From Xanthobacter autotrophicus (GTDB lineage Bacteria; Pseudomonadota; Alphaproteobacteria; Rhizobiales; Xanthobacteraceae): 64,000 nt of DNA. The position numbers and the translations under genes were made by a program. The notes under the pieces were generated by a model, which was not told where the DNA came from, made no database searches, and was given only the letters and a program-made list of their open reading frames with translations. Location of the stretch: the NCBI RefSeq assembly GCF_005871085.1, contig NZ_VAUP01000005.1:1-64000 (forward strand), given 5' to 3'. Shown piece by piece: positions 1 to 9,720 of the stretch (position 1 is its first letter; every line of letters starts with the position of its first letter).

Positions 1-2
1 AT

Positions 3-521
3 TCCGGCCTGTTCTCCCTGCGCTCGGGCCCCTATGCCGGCAGCGGCGTCTACCTCGCCGCCATGTCCCGGGAAGAGGCCGGCGTGCTCCGCAAACTCGT
101 TGCCTCCGCCACATCGGGGGGCTCCGGAGGCGCAATGCGTGTCACCTCGCGCAACGGCGCCCTCGCCGCGCTGACGGTCGCCCCAGCGCCGCTGGGCCTT
201 GCCAATGACGTGAGCGGGCGGGACGAAGGCGATGCCAGGGAGCCCTTGGCTCTCATCCTCCTGCGGCCGCTCAATCGCAAAGTGGTGCCGCAGGCGGACA
301 TGCTGTGCGAGATGTTCGGCTTCAGCCGGGCCGAGGCGGAGGTCGCCGTCGCGCTCACCGGCGGCGCCAGCGCCGAGGACGTGGCGCGCGGACGCGGGGT
401 CTCGCTCATGACCGTCCGCAGCCAGATCCGCTCGATCCTGGGCAAGTCGGAAGCGGAGAATTTGCGCGACTTCGAGCGCACCATGGCGACACTCGGGGCG
501 CTCGTGCCGCAGCTGCGCTAG
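3..521 (+). CDS. LuxR-family transcriptional regulator, C-terminal part (5' end outside window)
   Basis: The reading frame is open from the left edge (first full codon at base 3) to the TAG at 519-521, so the true start lies outside the window. About 172 residues are visible. The last 70 or so form a GerE/LuxR-type helix-turn-helix: a helix around FGFSRAEAEVAVAL, then GASAEDVARGRGVSLMTVRS and a third helix SQIRSILGKSEAENL. This is the usual DNA-binding end of LuxR proteins, so the product is probably a transcriptional activator. The upstream sensor or receiver part cannot be seen, so the signal is unknown. The domain is clear; the target genes are not. The nearby RND efflux pair starts about 540 bases downstream and is a possible but unproven target. 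Confidence 0.8.
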   Translation, partial: SGLFSLRSGPYAGSGVYLAAMSREEAGVLRKLVASATSGGSGGAMRVTSRNGALAALTVAPAPLGLANDVSGRDEGDAREPLALILLRPLNRKVVPQADMLCEMFGFSRAEAEVAVALTGGASAEDVARGRGVSLMTVRSQIRSILGKSEAENLRDFERTMATLGALVPQLR

Positions 522-1056
522 GGCTCCTCGGCGCTGCCCCTGAAAGCGCGATCACCCCCGCACTGTTCCGTCGGCGGACCGTTTCGGGTCCCACATAAAC
601 AGTTCTGAAGATGAGGCGCCGGACCGGACTGGCCAGGTGATGTTGCCCCAATTTCCATCCAGCCGTGAGTTCGTGGCTGCGGTTGGATTGGCCCTCTGGG
701 CGGGCGAAAGTCCGACCGGCTGAGCTGGACGAAGAACTCGACCGCGGCATCCGTCGACGGGCGGCGGCGCTGAATACGACGTCAGCGATGGCGAGGCGAT
801 GCATTGAGGGGGGATGGCCGCACAGTCGAACCCGGCGACGCGAAGCCTCGAACGGCGAGCGTTTCGGGGCGGCGCAGAGGCCCGCCTTGTGCGGGTCTTC
901 GCCTCGATGAGGGGCGGACCTTCGCCGCGGTGGGCACGCTCGACTGCCTCGCGAACGCTCGAGGAGGCGTTCTCGCAAAGCTCCGCTCCTGCCGGAAAGA
1001 CCCCTGCCGGGAAACACGGCTGACTACCCGTTCGTCTTCGGAACGGGTCGAAAGCT
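522..1056. other. Intergenic region of about 535 bases
   Basis: No convincing intact gene lies between the LuxR-type gene and the efflux adaptor. Several short open frames exist on both strands but have no recognisable domain and no good ribosome binding site. The only meaningful content is the frameshifted IS110-like fragment described separately at about 637-800. I see no clear terminator and no clear promoter for the efflux genes. Confidence 0.5.
637..800 (+). pseudogene. Decayed IS110-family transposase fragment
   Basis: Two neighbouring frames together resemble the conserved C-terminal region of IS110-type transposases. In the frame of base 637 there is QFPSSREFVAAVGLAL, matching the family pattern F-x-S-G-R-x-F-A-A-x-x-G-L. 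It ends at a TGA at 721. In the next frame from base 707 there is KVRPAELDEELDRGIRRR followed by a TSAMAR stretch, which lines up with the usual K-V-x-L-G ... DRxLRRLL ... T-S-V-V-R block. A frameshift near base 700 and further decay make it non-functional. No insertion-sequence ends or target duplications were identified. The assignment comes from motif memory, not from a search. Confidence 0.4.
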
Positions 1057-2196
1057 ATGGCGCGGATGAAAATGGAACACGGGCTCTGGCTCGTCACGCT
1101 GGCCGCCACGGCGATGAGCATCGCCGCGTTCGCCGTCGAGGCGCAGGCCGGCGATGGCCCCCCCGCGCCAGCGCCGGCCCCGATACCGGTGGAGATCGCC
1201 ACCGCCGATCGGCGCGATGTCCCCATCTTCCTCACCGACCTCGGGACGGTCGAGCCGTATAATCAGGTCACGATCCGCTCACGCGTGGACGGTGCCCTGC
1301 AACAAGTTCTGTTCAAGGAGGGGAACGACGTGCGCCAGGGCGATCTCCTCGCGGAGATCGATCCTCGCACCTTCCAGGCATCCCTCGACCAGGCCAGGGC
1401 GCGGCTCGATCAGGACACGGCGAGCCTCGCCAACGCCAGGCTCATCCTGAACCGGGATGCCCAGCTGGTGGCGCGCGATTTCGTCAGCGTAGAGACCGCG
1501 GATACCCAGCGCAGCACCGTTGCCCAGCTCGAAGCGCAGGTCGAGCAGGACAAGGCCCTGATCGTGACGGCGGAGACGGAACTCTCCTACACCCGCATCC
1601 TGGCGCCTATCGACGGGCGCGCGGGCCTGCGCCTCGTCGATGTGGGCAACATCGTTCATGCGAGCGATCCGGGGGGGCTGGTGGTCATCAACCAGGTGAA
1701 CCCCATCGCTGTCATCTCCACCCTCCCGGAGCGGGACGTTCCCGCCATCCGTGCCGCCCTGGCGGCAGGGCCGGTGGAGGTCGAGGCCCTATCGCGGGAG
1801 GACGGCACGGTTCTGGACATCGGAACCGTCCAGCTCATGGACAATGCCATCGACCCGAAGAGCGGCACCCTGAAGCTGAAGTCGGTCTTTCCCAACGCCG
1901 GGGACCAGCTCTGGCCGGGCCAGTTCATCGACGCCAAGGTGCACGTGACGACGCTGAAGGGCGTCGTCACGGTGCCGGCCGGCGCCATCCAGCGCGGCCC
2001 CGACGGTACGTTCGTCTACCAGGTGGCGCCGGACCAGACCGTGTCGCCCGCCGCCGTCAGAACCGGCCCGATCTCAGAGGGCGTCGCCGTGATCGAGAGC
2101 GGGCTCGCAGAAGGCGCGCGCGTGGTTAGCGCCGGCCAATACCGTCTGTCTGCCGGCGCTCGCGTCGCCGATGTACCCTCCTCTCAAGCCCAGTGA
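1057..2196 (+). CDS. RND efflux periplasmic adaptor (membrane fusion protein), MdtA-like
   Basis: A protein of 379 residues. The N-terminus has a hydrophobic segment (residues 10-28) ending in an AQA signal-peptidase-like site, so it is exported and probably periplasmic. It then shows the standard adaptor order: a first barrel-sandwich strand with TVEPYNQVTIRSRVDGALQQ (about 68-87), a coiled-coil hairpin of Q- and A-rich helices (about 105-175), the second lipoyl half with APIDGRAGLRLVDVGNIV, then beta-barrel and membrane-proximal segments. Such adaptors link an inner-membrane RND pump to an outer-membrane channel. Its stop codon overlaps a possible GTG start of the pump gene (GTGA), so the two are translated together. 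The ATG at 1057 has only a weak GAAAG upstream; internal ATGs at residues 4 and 6 are alternatives. Confidence 0.9.
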   Translation: MARMKMEHGLWLVTLAATAMSIAAFAVEAQAGDGPPAPAPAPIPVEIATADRRDVPIFLTDLGTVEPYNQVTIRSRVDGALQQVLFKEGNDVRQGDLLAEIDPRTFQASLDQARARLDQDTASLANARLILNRDAQLVARDFVSVETADTQRSTVAQLEAQVEQDKALIVTAETELSYTRILAPIDGRAGLRLVDVGNIVHASDPGGLVVINQVNPIAVISTLPERDVPAIRAALAAGPVEVEALSREDGTVLDIGTVQLMDNAIDPKSGTLKLKSVFPNAGDQLWPGQFIDAKVHVTTLKGVVTVPAGAIQRGPDGTFVYQVAPDQTVSPAAVRTGPISEGVAVIESGLAEGARVVSAGQYRLSAGARVADVPSSQAQ

Positions 2197-2201
2197 TCCC
2201 C

Positions 2202-5200
2202 ATGGCCGATACTGCAGCGCGGGCGTCGCTCTCCTCCTGGTTCGTCCGGCATCCCATCGGCACCTCGCTGCTGATGGCGGGCCTGCTGGCCCTCGGCATC
2301 GCGGCATTCCCCAAGCTGCCGGTCGCGCCCCTGCCGGAGGTGGACTTCCCGACCCTCCAGGTCTCCACTTCCCTGCCCGGTGCCAGCCCGCAGATCATCG
2401 CCGCCTCGGTGACCCAGCCGCTGGAGCGGCAGTTCGGCGAAATCCCCGGCGTGGCGCAGATGACATCGATCTCGACCCTCGGCAGCAGCGCCATCACGTT
2501 GCAGTTCAATCTCGACGTGAACATCAATGCCGCCGCCGAGCTGGTGCAGACCGCGATCAATGCGGCGGGCGGGCAACTGCCGGCCAACCTGCCCGCGCCG
2601 CCCACCTATCGCGAGGTGAACCCGGCCGATCCGCCCATCCTGGTGCTGGGCCTGACATCGCGGACCCTGCCCATCATCCAGGTGGACGACTACGCGGAGA
2701 ACGTGCTGGAGCAGCATATCAGCCAGATCGCCGGGGTCGGGCAGGTGCTCGTCTTCGGCCAGCAGAAGCCATCCGTCCGGATCCAGGTGGACCCGGTGAA
2801 AGTGGCGAACCTCGGCCTGTCCCTGGAGGACCTGCGGCAGGCCATCGTGACCAATACGGTGAACGGCCCGAAGGGGACGGTGCAGGGGCGCACGCGCACC
2901 TTCACCCTGCTCGACAACGACCAGATCACCAGCGCGGGACCCTGGCTCGACGCCGTTCTCGCCTATCGCAACGGCGCGCCGGTGCGCGTGCGCGATCTCG
3001 GCACCGCCGTCGATGCCCCGGAGAATACGCAACTGGCGGCCTGGGCCGATGGCGAGCGGGCCATCATCCTGCCCGTGTTCAAGCTGCCGGGCGCCAACGT
3101 GGTGGAGACCGTGGAGCAGATCAAGGCGCAACTGCCCGGCCTTCTTGCCGGTGCGCCCGCGGGCATCGAGCTGAAGATCCTCAGCGACCGCACCGCCACC
3201 ATCCGCGCCTCGGTTGCCGACGTGGAGAAGACGCTCGCCATCACGGTGATCCTGGTGGTGGCGGTCATCTTCGTGTTCCTGCGCAGCCTGTGGGCGACGG
3301 TGATCCCGTCGGTGGCTGTGCCGCTCGCCGTGATCGGCACGTTCGCGGTCATGCTGGCGTTGGGCTACAGCCTGGACAATCTCTCGCTGATGGGCCTCAG
3401 CATCGCCGTGGGCTTCGTGGTGGACGATGCCATCGTGATGCTCGAAAACATCGAGCGGCACCTCGAAATGGGCAAGACACCGCTCGAGGCGGCGCTGGAC
3501 GGCTCGGCCGAGATCGGATTCACCATCCTGTCCATCAGCCTCTCGCTGATCGCCGTATTCATCCCGCTGCTGTTCATGGGCGGGCTGGTGGGGCGCCTGT
3601 TCCGGGAATTCGCGGTCACGGTCGCCGTGACCATCGTCATGTCGGCCTTCGTCTCGCTCGCACTCACCCCGACCCTGTGCGCCCTGTTCCTCAAGCCGAA
3701 GGGCGAGGTGCAGCATGGCCGGCTCTATCGGGTTGCCGAGCGCTGCTTCGACACGCTGCTGGCCGGCTACCGTCGCACCCTGGACCTGGCGCTGGCCCAC
3801 CAGCGCGCCACGCTCGCCGTGTTCCTCATCGCCCTCGCCGCGACGGCAGCGCTGTTCGTGGCGATACCGAAAGGCTTCTTCCCACAGCAGGATACGGGCT
3901 TGATCCTCGGGGTGTCCGAGGCGGCACAGGACCTTTCCTTCGCCGAGATGGCGCTGAAGCAGCAGGCGCTTGCCGCGGTGGTGGCACGGGATCCGGACGT
4001 CTATTCCGTCTCCAGCACCATCGGCGCTACGGCGGGCCAGACCATGAATGACGGCCGCATGTTCATCACCCTGAAGCCGCGGGAGGAGCGCACGGCGTCC
4101 GCCTTCGAAATCATCCGCCGGCTGGAGAAGCAGCTTGCGAAGGTGGAGGGGGCGGCGCTGTTCCTCCAGGCCGCGCAAGATCTCAACGTGGGCGGGCGCC
4201 TGGCCCGCACCCAATTCCAGTACACCTTGCAGGACGGCAATATCGACGAGCTGAACGCCTTCGCCCCCAGGCTGCTCGCGAAGATGAAGACCCTGCCGGA
4301 ACTGACCGGCGTCGCCACCGACCAGCAGGCGTCCGGCGCAACGCTGACGCTCACCATCGACCGTGATCAGGCGGCCCGTTTCGGCATCAGCCCCACGCTG
4401 ATCGACGACACGCTGTACGATGCCTTCGGCCAGCGCCAGGTGACGCAATACTTCACCCAGCTCAACAGCTACCACGTCATCCTGGAACTGTTGCCCAGCC
4501 TGCAGACCTCACCCCATGCCCTCGAACAGATCTACATCAAGTCGCCGCTGACCGGCGAACAGGTGCCGCTCAGCGTCCTGGCCCGATCGACGTCACTGCC
4601 CACCGCCCCACTGGCGATCAATCATCAGTCGCAGTTTCCTTCGGTGACGCTGTCCTTCAACCTGGCGCCCGGCGCGGCGCTGGGGGATGCGGTGGCCGCG
4701 ATCCATCGTGCCGAGACCGAGATCGGCAAGCCGACCACCCTCACCGGCGCCTTCCAGGGCAATGCTTCGGCGTTCCAGTCGTCGCTTGCCAGCGAGCCCT
4801 ATCTGGTGGCCGCTGCCCTCCTCGTCATCTATGTCATCCTCGGTGTGCTCTACGAGAGCTATGTGCACCCGTTGACCATCCTGTCCACGCTGCCATCGGC
4901 CGGCCTCGGCGCGCTCGCGACGCTGTGGGCGTTCGGCTTCGATTTCTCGATCATCGCGCTGATCGGCATCATCCTTCTCATCGGCATCGTGAAGAAGAAC
5001 GGGATCATGATCGTGGACTTCGCCATCGAGCGTCAGCGCCTGGAAGGCCTGTCGCCTCAGGAGGCGATCCGCGAGGCGTGCCTGCTGCGCTTCCGGCCGA
5101 TCCTCATGACCACCATGGCCGCCCTGCTCGCGGGCGTGCCGCTCATGCTGGGGCACGGCACCGGTTCGGAACTGCGTCAGCCGCTGGGCTATGCCATCGT

Positions 5201-5330
5201 CGGCGGCCTGCTGGTGAGCCAGTTGCTGACACTCTACACCACGCCGGTTATCTATCTCTGGCTCGACCGCCTCGGAGCGCACCGCCCGAAGGCGACGAGG
5301 CAGTCGCCCACCGGAACACAAGGGACGTAG
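2202..5330 (+). CDS. RND-family multidrug efflux permease, MdtB/MdtC-like
   Basis: About 1042 residues, the normal length for a hydrophobe/amphiphile RND pump. It has an N-terminal transmembrane helix after FVRHPIGTSLLMAGLLALG, a large periplasmic loop, the TM4 proton-relay motif GFVVDDAIVMLENIERH with the paired aspartates near residue 408, a second N-terminal-like repeat (SPNP-type loop at the middle) and the C-terminal helices with GIVKKNGIMIVDFAI. It should exchange protons for amphiphilic drugs, with the adaptor encoded just upstream. I chose ATG 2202; an in-frame GTG at 2193 overlapping the adaptor stop is equally possible and would add three residues. No outer-membrane factor follows, so a TolC-type channel must come from elsewhere. 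The VDD relay argues against a heavy-metal pump. Confidence 0.92.
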   Translation: MADTAARASLSSWFVRHPIGTSLLMAGLLALGIAAFPKLPVAPLPEVDFPTLQVSTSLPGASPQIIAASVTQPLERQFGEIPGVAQMTSISTLGSSAITLQFNLDVNINAAAELVQTAINAAGGQLPANLPAPPTYREVNPADPPILVLGLTSRTLPIIQVDDYAENVLEQHISQIAGVGQVLVFGQQKPSVRIQVDPVKVANLGLSLEDLRQAIVTNTVNGPKGTVQGRTRTFTLLDNDQITSAGPWLDAVLAYRNGAPVRVRDLGTAVDAPENTQLAAWADGERAIILPVFKLPGANVVETVEQIKAQLPGLLAGAPAGIELKILSDRTATIRASVADVEKTLAITVILVVAVIFVFLRSLWATVIPSVAVPLAVIGTFAVMLALGYSLDNLSLMGLSIAVGFVVDDAIVMLENIERHLEMGKTPLEAALDGSAEIGFTILSISLSLIAVFIPLLFMGGLVGRLFREFAVTVAVTIVMSAFVSLALTPTLCALFLKPKGEVQHGRLYRVAERCFDTLLAGYRRTLDLALAHQRATLAVFLIALAATAALFVAIPKGFFPQQDTGLILGVSEAAQDLSFAEMALKQQALAAVVARDPDVYSVSSTIGATAGQTMNDGRMFITLKPREERTASAFEIIRRLEKQLAKVEGAALFLQAAQDLNVGGRLARTQFQYTLQDGNIDELNAFAPRLLAKMKTLPELTGVATDQQASGATLTLTIDRDQAARFGISPTLIDDTLYDAFGQRQVTQYFTQLNSYHVILELLPSLQTSPHALEQIYIKSPLTGEQVPLSVLARSTSLPTAPLAINHQSQFPSVTLSFNLAPGAALGDAVAAIHRAETEIGKPTTLTGAFQGNASAFQSSLASEPYLVAAALLVIYVILGVLYESYVHPLTILSTLPSAGLGALATLWAFGFDFSIIALIGIILLIGIVKKNGIMIVDFAIERQRLEGLSPQEAIREACLLRFRPILMTTMAALLAGVPLMLGHGTGSELRQPLGYAIVGGLLVSQLLTLYTTPVIYLWLDRLGAHRPKATRQSPTGTQGT

Positions 5331-5508
5331 CGGACGCGCCCGGTGCCGGCCGCGGCTCGGCCGGACCGCCATCCGTCCACCAATCCAGCAACGGGCATAC
5401 CTTGGTATCGACGACGCATAGGGGCGTATGCCAGCAGCAAACCACCATAGAATTGTTGACCGAATGGGCCGGCGATACATTCAATACATCAGAAACGGAG
5501 TGTTCGTC

Positions 5509-5796
5509 ATGTCCATCAAGAACCTAGTGCTTGCCGCCAGCGCCTCTCTCGTGCTCGTGTCCTCCGCCGGTGCCGCCTTTGCCGATCCCTATATTCAGAA
5601 GGAGAATCGCGATCAGTACGCGGTCTCGGCCCAGGGCAGCCTGATCCCGACCTCCCAGGCTGCCGCCGCCCGCGAAGCCCAGAAGCTGGCGCGCCCCAGC
5701 GCCTTCGGTACCCCCGGCCCGTACTATGCTGCCGAGAAGCCCTTCCAGGATGGCAATCCCCACTGGGGCCCGGCCGAGGATGCCGACCAGAACTGA
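5509..5796 (+). CDS. Small secreted/periplasmic protein of unknown function
   Basis: A 95-residue protein starting at ATG 5509, with the ribosome binding site ACGGAG at 5495-5500. The longer open frame upstream has no good initiation signal. Residues 1-25 form a clear signal peptide (MSIKNLVLAASASLVLVSSA, then GAAFA and DPY), so the mature part is about 70 residues. It is rich in Gln, Ala and Pro, lacks cysteines and shows no domain I recognise. It is transcribed alone: a strong hairpin terminator lies 25 bases after the stop. The presence of a signal peptide, ribosome binding site and terminator makes it a real gene; its role is unknown. Confidence 0.75.
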   Translation: MSIKNLVLAASASLVLVSSAGAAFADPYIQKENRDQYAVSAQGSLIPTSQAAAAREAQKLARPSAFGTPGPYYAAEKPFQDGNPHWGPAEDADQN

Positions 5797-5821
5797 CGCG
5801 AATACAATGCGTCGAGAAAGC

Positions 5822-5853
5822 GGGGCAACGCCATTGGCGCTGCCCCTCTTCCT
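5822..5853 (+). terminator. Rho-independent terminator after the small secreted protein gene
   Basis: Stem GGGGCA-a-CGCC at 5822-5832 pairs with GGCG-c-TGCCCC at 5836-5846 around an ATT loop, with one internal mismatch. It is followed by TCTTCCT. The position 25 bases after the stop codon fits a terminator for that gene. Confidence 0.7.
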
Positions 5854-6320
5854 CGCCGAGAACCGAACGACCGGTTCAAGCGTGCGCGCCAAAGTGCGAA
5901 ACTGGCGCTCGACACGCAAACACAGGCCTTGTCGGCGAGAAGGATGCCCCTTGGCAGGCGGGACAACAGTGCGTCCTGCCGGTGCATTGTCTTCTCCCAG
6001 GTCGGATAAACTTGAATCACGCCCCGCCCAGCGCGCACATTTATGGGGGCACTTCTCCGGGCTGGTGCTTCAAAGCGGGCATCAGATCACCGGGAAGGGA
6101 CCCGTGCGTTCATGCACGATCTCGAGATGACCTCTGTCCGCGACTGCGTGCCTTCGTCCTGAGCCTAGATTTCTGTCCGCCGAACAAGCCCACCACGCCC
6201 CGGTCCGGTCCGGGCTCTCGTTCGGCGACTTCGAGCAGGGCGACGCCTACGCTGGGGCGCGCCAGAATTGTGCCTGTCGTGCTTACTCTGTGCTTGCCGG
6301 AATGCCTAAGCCATGGCCGG
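5854..6320. other. Intergenic region without recognisable gene
   Basis: About 470 bases between the terminator of the secreted-protein gene and the tRNA-Gly terminator. Short open frames are present on both strands, but none shows a domain, a plausible start signal or typical coding bias. I see no repeat or RNA gene here. Confidence 0.5.
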
Positions 6321-6324
6321 TAAA

Positions 6325-6350
6325 CAGAAAACGCCCCGAAGGGCGTTTGC
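6325..6350 (-). terminator. Rho-independent terminator of the tRNA-Gly gene
   Basis: Read on the minus strand, AAACGCCC-TTCG-GGGCGTTT forms a perfect eight-pair stem with a stable TTCG loop (6329-6348), followed by TCTGTTT. It lies about 28 bases after the 3' end of the tRNA, as expected for its terminator. Confidence 0.85.
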
Positions 6351-6377
6351 TAACTGTCTGATTTTATTTGGAAAATT

Positions 6378-6452
6378 TGGAGCGGGCGATGGGATTCGAA
6401 CCCACGACCCCAACCTTGGCAAGGTTGTGCTCTACCCCTGAGCTACACCCGC
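6378..6452 (-). tRNA. tRNA-Gly(GCC)
   Basis: The minus strand gives a 75-base cloverleaf: GCGGGTG acceptor strand, GCTC..GAGC D arm, anticodon arm AACCT-TGCC-AAGGTT region with loop TTGCCAA, GGTTCGAATCC T arm, CGCCCGC closing the acceptor stem with one G-U pair, discriminator T and an encoded CCA at 6378-6380. The anticodon GCC corresponds to plus-strand bases 6418-6420. This is the standard bacterial tRNA-Gly. A hairpin terminator follows it. Confidence 0.95.
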
Positions 6453-6610
6453 ATCCATTTTGCCGGCGTCGCAGTGCGTCGCGGCGGTGCGTTCGTATGC
6501 CAAAACCCCACGCAGAATGCAACAGGCATCACACCAACTTGTCCACAGGCTTCGTCCTCAGGCCACCCCTGGCCCAAAAAATACCCGCCTTTCCATAGCC
6601 TTAATAAAAT

Positions 6611-7099
6611 TCACTCGCGGTGGATGGGGTCGATCCACTTCACCGCCTCGGGCTTCTCCACCGGTTCGATGTCGAGATTCACCACCACCGGATCCTGCCC
6701 GGAGCGCACCAGCACGCACTCCAGCGTCTCGTCGGGGGAGGCGTTGATCTCCTGGTGGGGCACATAAGGCGGCACGAAGATGAAGTCGCCGGGGCCGGCC
6801 TCGGCCACGAATTCCAGGTGCTCGCCCCAGCGCATGCGCGCGCGGCCCTTCACCACATAGATGATGCTCTCCAGGTCGCCGTGATGATGCGCCCCGGTCT
6901 TGGCGTCCGGATGGATGCGCACGGTGCCGGCCCAGATCTTCTCGGCCCCGGCCCGCGCCCGGTTGATGGCGGCAGCGCGGTTCATGCCGGGGGTCTGGGC
7001 GGTGTTGGGATCAAGGCTGTCGCCGGGGATCACCTTCACCCCGTGCGTGCGCCAGTCGATCTTCTCGTGTCCGTCGTCGTGGGAATGATCCGCGCCCAT
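6611..7099 (-). CDS. Cupin-domain protein
   Basis: A 162-residue soluble protein with one cupin barrel. Motif 1 is visible as [18 protein letters not shown] (about residues 70-87; His, His and Glu metal ligands) and motif 2 as [16 protein letters not shown] (about 106-121; the last His ligand). The N-terminus is His/Asp rich ([11 protein letters not shown]), which may bind metal. A good ribosome binding site, AGGGAGG, precedes the start. Cupins of this size include small dioxygenases, isomerases and sensors of sugars or metals, and the substrate cannot be read from the sequence. It is divergent from ettA, about 110 bases away, and probably monocistronic. Confidence 0.85.
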   Translation of the reverse strand: MGADHSHDDGHEKIDWRTHGVKVIPGDSLDPNTAQTPGMNRAAAINRARAGAEKIWAGTVRIHPDAKTGAHHHGDLESIIYVVKGRARMRWGEHLEFVAEAGPGDFIFVPPYVPHQEINASPDETLECVLVRSGQDPVVVNLDIEPVEKPEAVKWIDPIHRE

Positions 7100-7210
7100 C
7101 TTGTCCTCCCTGTCACCGGGGCCCTTGAGGCCCCATTCCCTTGCCGCGCCGCCGCGCGGGGGCTAGAACGGCGCCAACTCAACGCATCCCTTTTTAGGAG
7201 ACGGCGGCTC

Positions 7211-8866
<1,656 letters not shown>

Positions 8867-8910
8867 GTGGGAATAGGGAGAAGGCCTCTCTTGGTAGAGA
8901 GGTCCTCGCA

Positions 8911-8941
8911 GCGGGGGGCTTTGTATCGGAAAGCCCCCCGC
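8911..8941. terminator. Hairpin terminator between convergent ettA and otnC
   Basis: A perfect 12-pair stem, GCGGGGGGCTTT at 8911-8922 and AAAGCCCCCCGC at 8930-8941, with loop GTATCGG. It sits between two genes pointing at each other and can serve both directions. A smaller stem, CCTCTC/GAGAGG, lies just before it at 8885-8902. Confidence 0.75.
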
Positions 8942-8944
8942 CCC

Positions 8945-9616
8945 CTAATGCCCATGCCCCTCATGCTCATCCACGGGCAGGGACACGCCGAAGACCTTCA
9001 CCAGGTCGGCCACCTGCTCCGGCGAGAGGTAGCGCGGGTTCAGGCCGCGTAGCAGCAGATAGAGCCGGGCGGTTTCCTCCAGTTCCTCGGTGGCGAAGAC
9101 GGCGGCTTCCAGCGTATCGCCAGCCACCACCGGGCCGTGATTGGCCAGCAGCACCGAGGAATAGCGCCCTGCCAGCCCCCGGATGGCCTCCGACACCGCC
9201 GGGTCGCCGGGCCGATAATAGGGCACCAGCGCGGTCTGGCCGCAGCGCATCAGATAATAGGGCGTCATGGGCGGCAGCACCGCCTTCGGATTGATCTCCG
9301 GCAGCATGGTGAGCGCCACCGAATGGGTGGAATGCAGGTGCACGATGGCCCGCGCGCTGGAGCGCGTGTCGTAGAGCGCCTGGTGGAGCGGGATCTCCTT
9401 GGTGGGCGCATCGCCGGAGACGACGCGGCCCGCGGCGTCGAGGCGCGAGATGCGCGCCGGATCGAGGAAGCCCAGCGAAGCATTGGTGGGCGTCACCAGC
9501 CAGCCGCCGTCGTCGAGGCGCAGGCTGATATTGCCTGACGAACCGGGGGTGAGTCCGCGCTCGAACAGCGAGCGGCCGAACATGCAGATGCTTTCGCGCA
9601 GTTTTGTTTCCGACAT
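8945..9616 (-). CDS. otnC: 3-oxo-tetronate 4-phosphate decarboxylase (class II aldolase family)
   Basis: 223 residues of the class II aldolase/adducin fold. Visible are GSSGNISLR near residue 26, the catalytic-type Glu in KEIPLHQALYD (about 72), the zinc-binding HLHSTHS (about 90-96), and a second metal-binding histidine in LLANHGPVV. In the family, OtnC decarboxylates 3-oxo-tetronate 4-phosphate to dihydroxyacetone phosphate. This role is supported by ltnD, otnI and otnK on the other side of the regulator. The start at 9616 follows GAGGAC with 6-base spacing; an in-frame start 93 bases upstream lacks such a signal. It is the last gene of a likely lacI-otnC transcript. An unrelated fuculose-phosphate-type aldolase is the main alternative but fits the context less well. 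Confidence 0.85.
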   Translation of the reverse strand: MSETKLRESICMFGRSLFERGLTPGSSGNISLRLDDGGWLVTPTNASLGFLDPARISRLDAAGRVVSGDAPTKEIPLHQALYDTRSSARAIVHLHSTHSVALTMLPEINPKAVLPPMTPYYLMRCGQTALVPYYRPGDPAVSEAIRGLAGRYSSVLLANHGPVVAGDTLEAAVFATEELEETARLYLLLRGLNPRYLSPEQVADLVKVFGVSLPVDEHEGHGH

Positions 9617-9720
9617 GGCAAGTCCTCGGCCCGGCCCCAAGGCTGAGGCACGGGCTCCAAAGCGGGAGCGGAAGATCTCGGCCCGATTGAGACAGCAAAC
9701 CGGGTCCAAAGCAGATGAAC

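Noticed and set aside
5396-5437. Inverted repeat GGCATAC...GTATGCC upstream of the small secreted protein gene
   Set aside because: Only seven pairs with a 26-base spacer in GC-rich DNA; not convincing as an operator or hairpin.
6378-6452. tRNA-Gly as a phage or island attachment site
   Set aside because: No integrase and no repeat of the tRNA 3' end were seen nearby, and the tRNA has its own normal terminator.
6620-7210. N-terminal extension of ettA
   Set aside because: The open frame continues upstream but crosses the divergent cupin gene, and the AGGAG signal and normal EttA length support the start at 7211.
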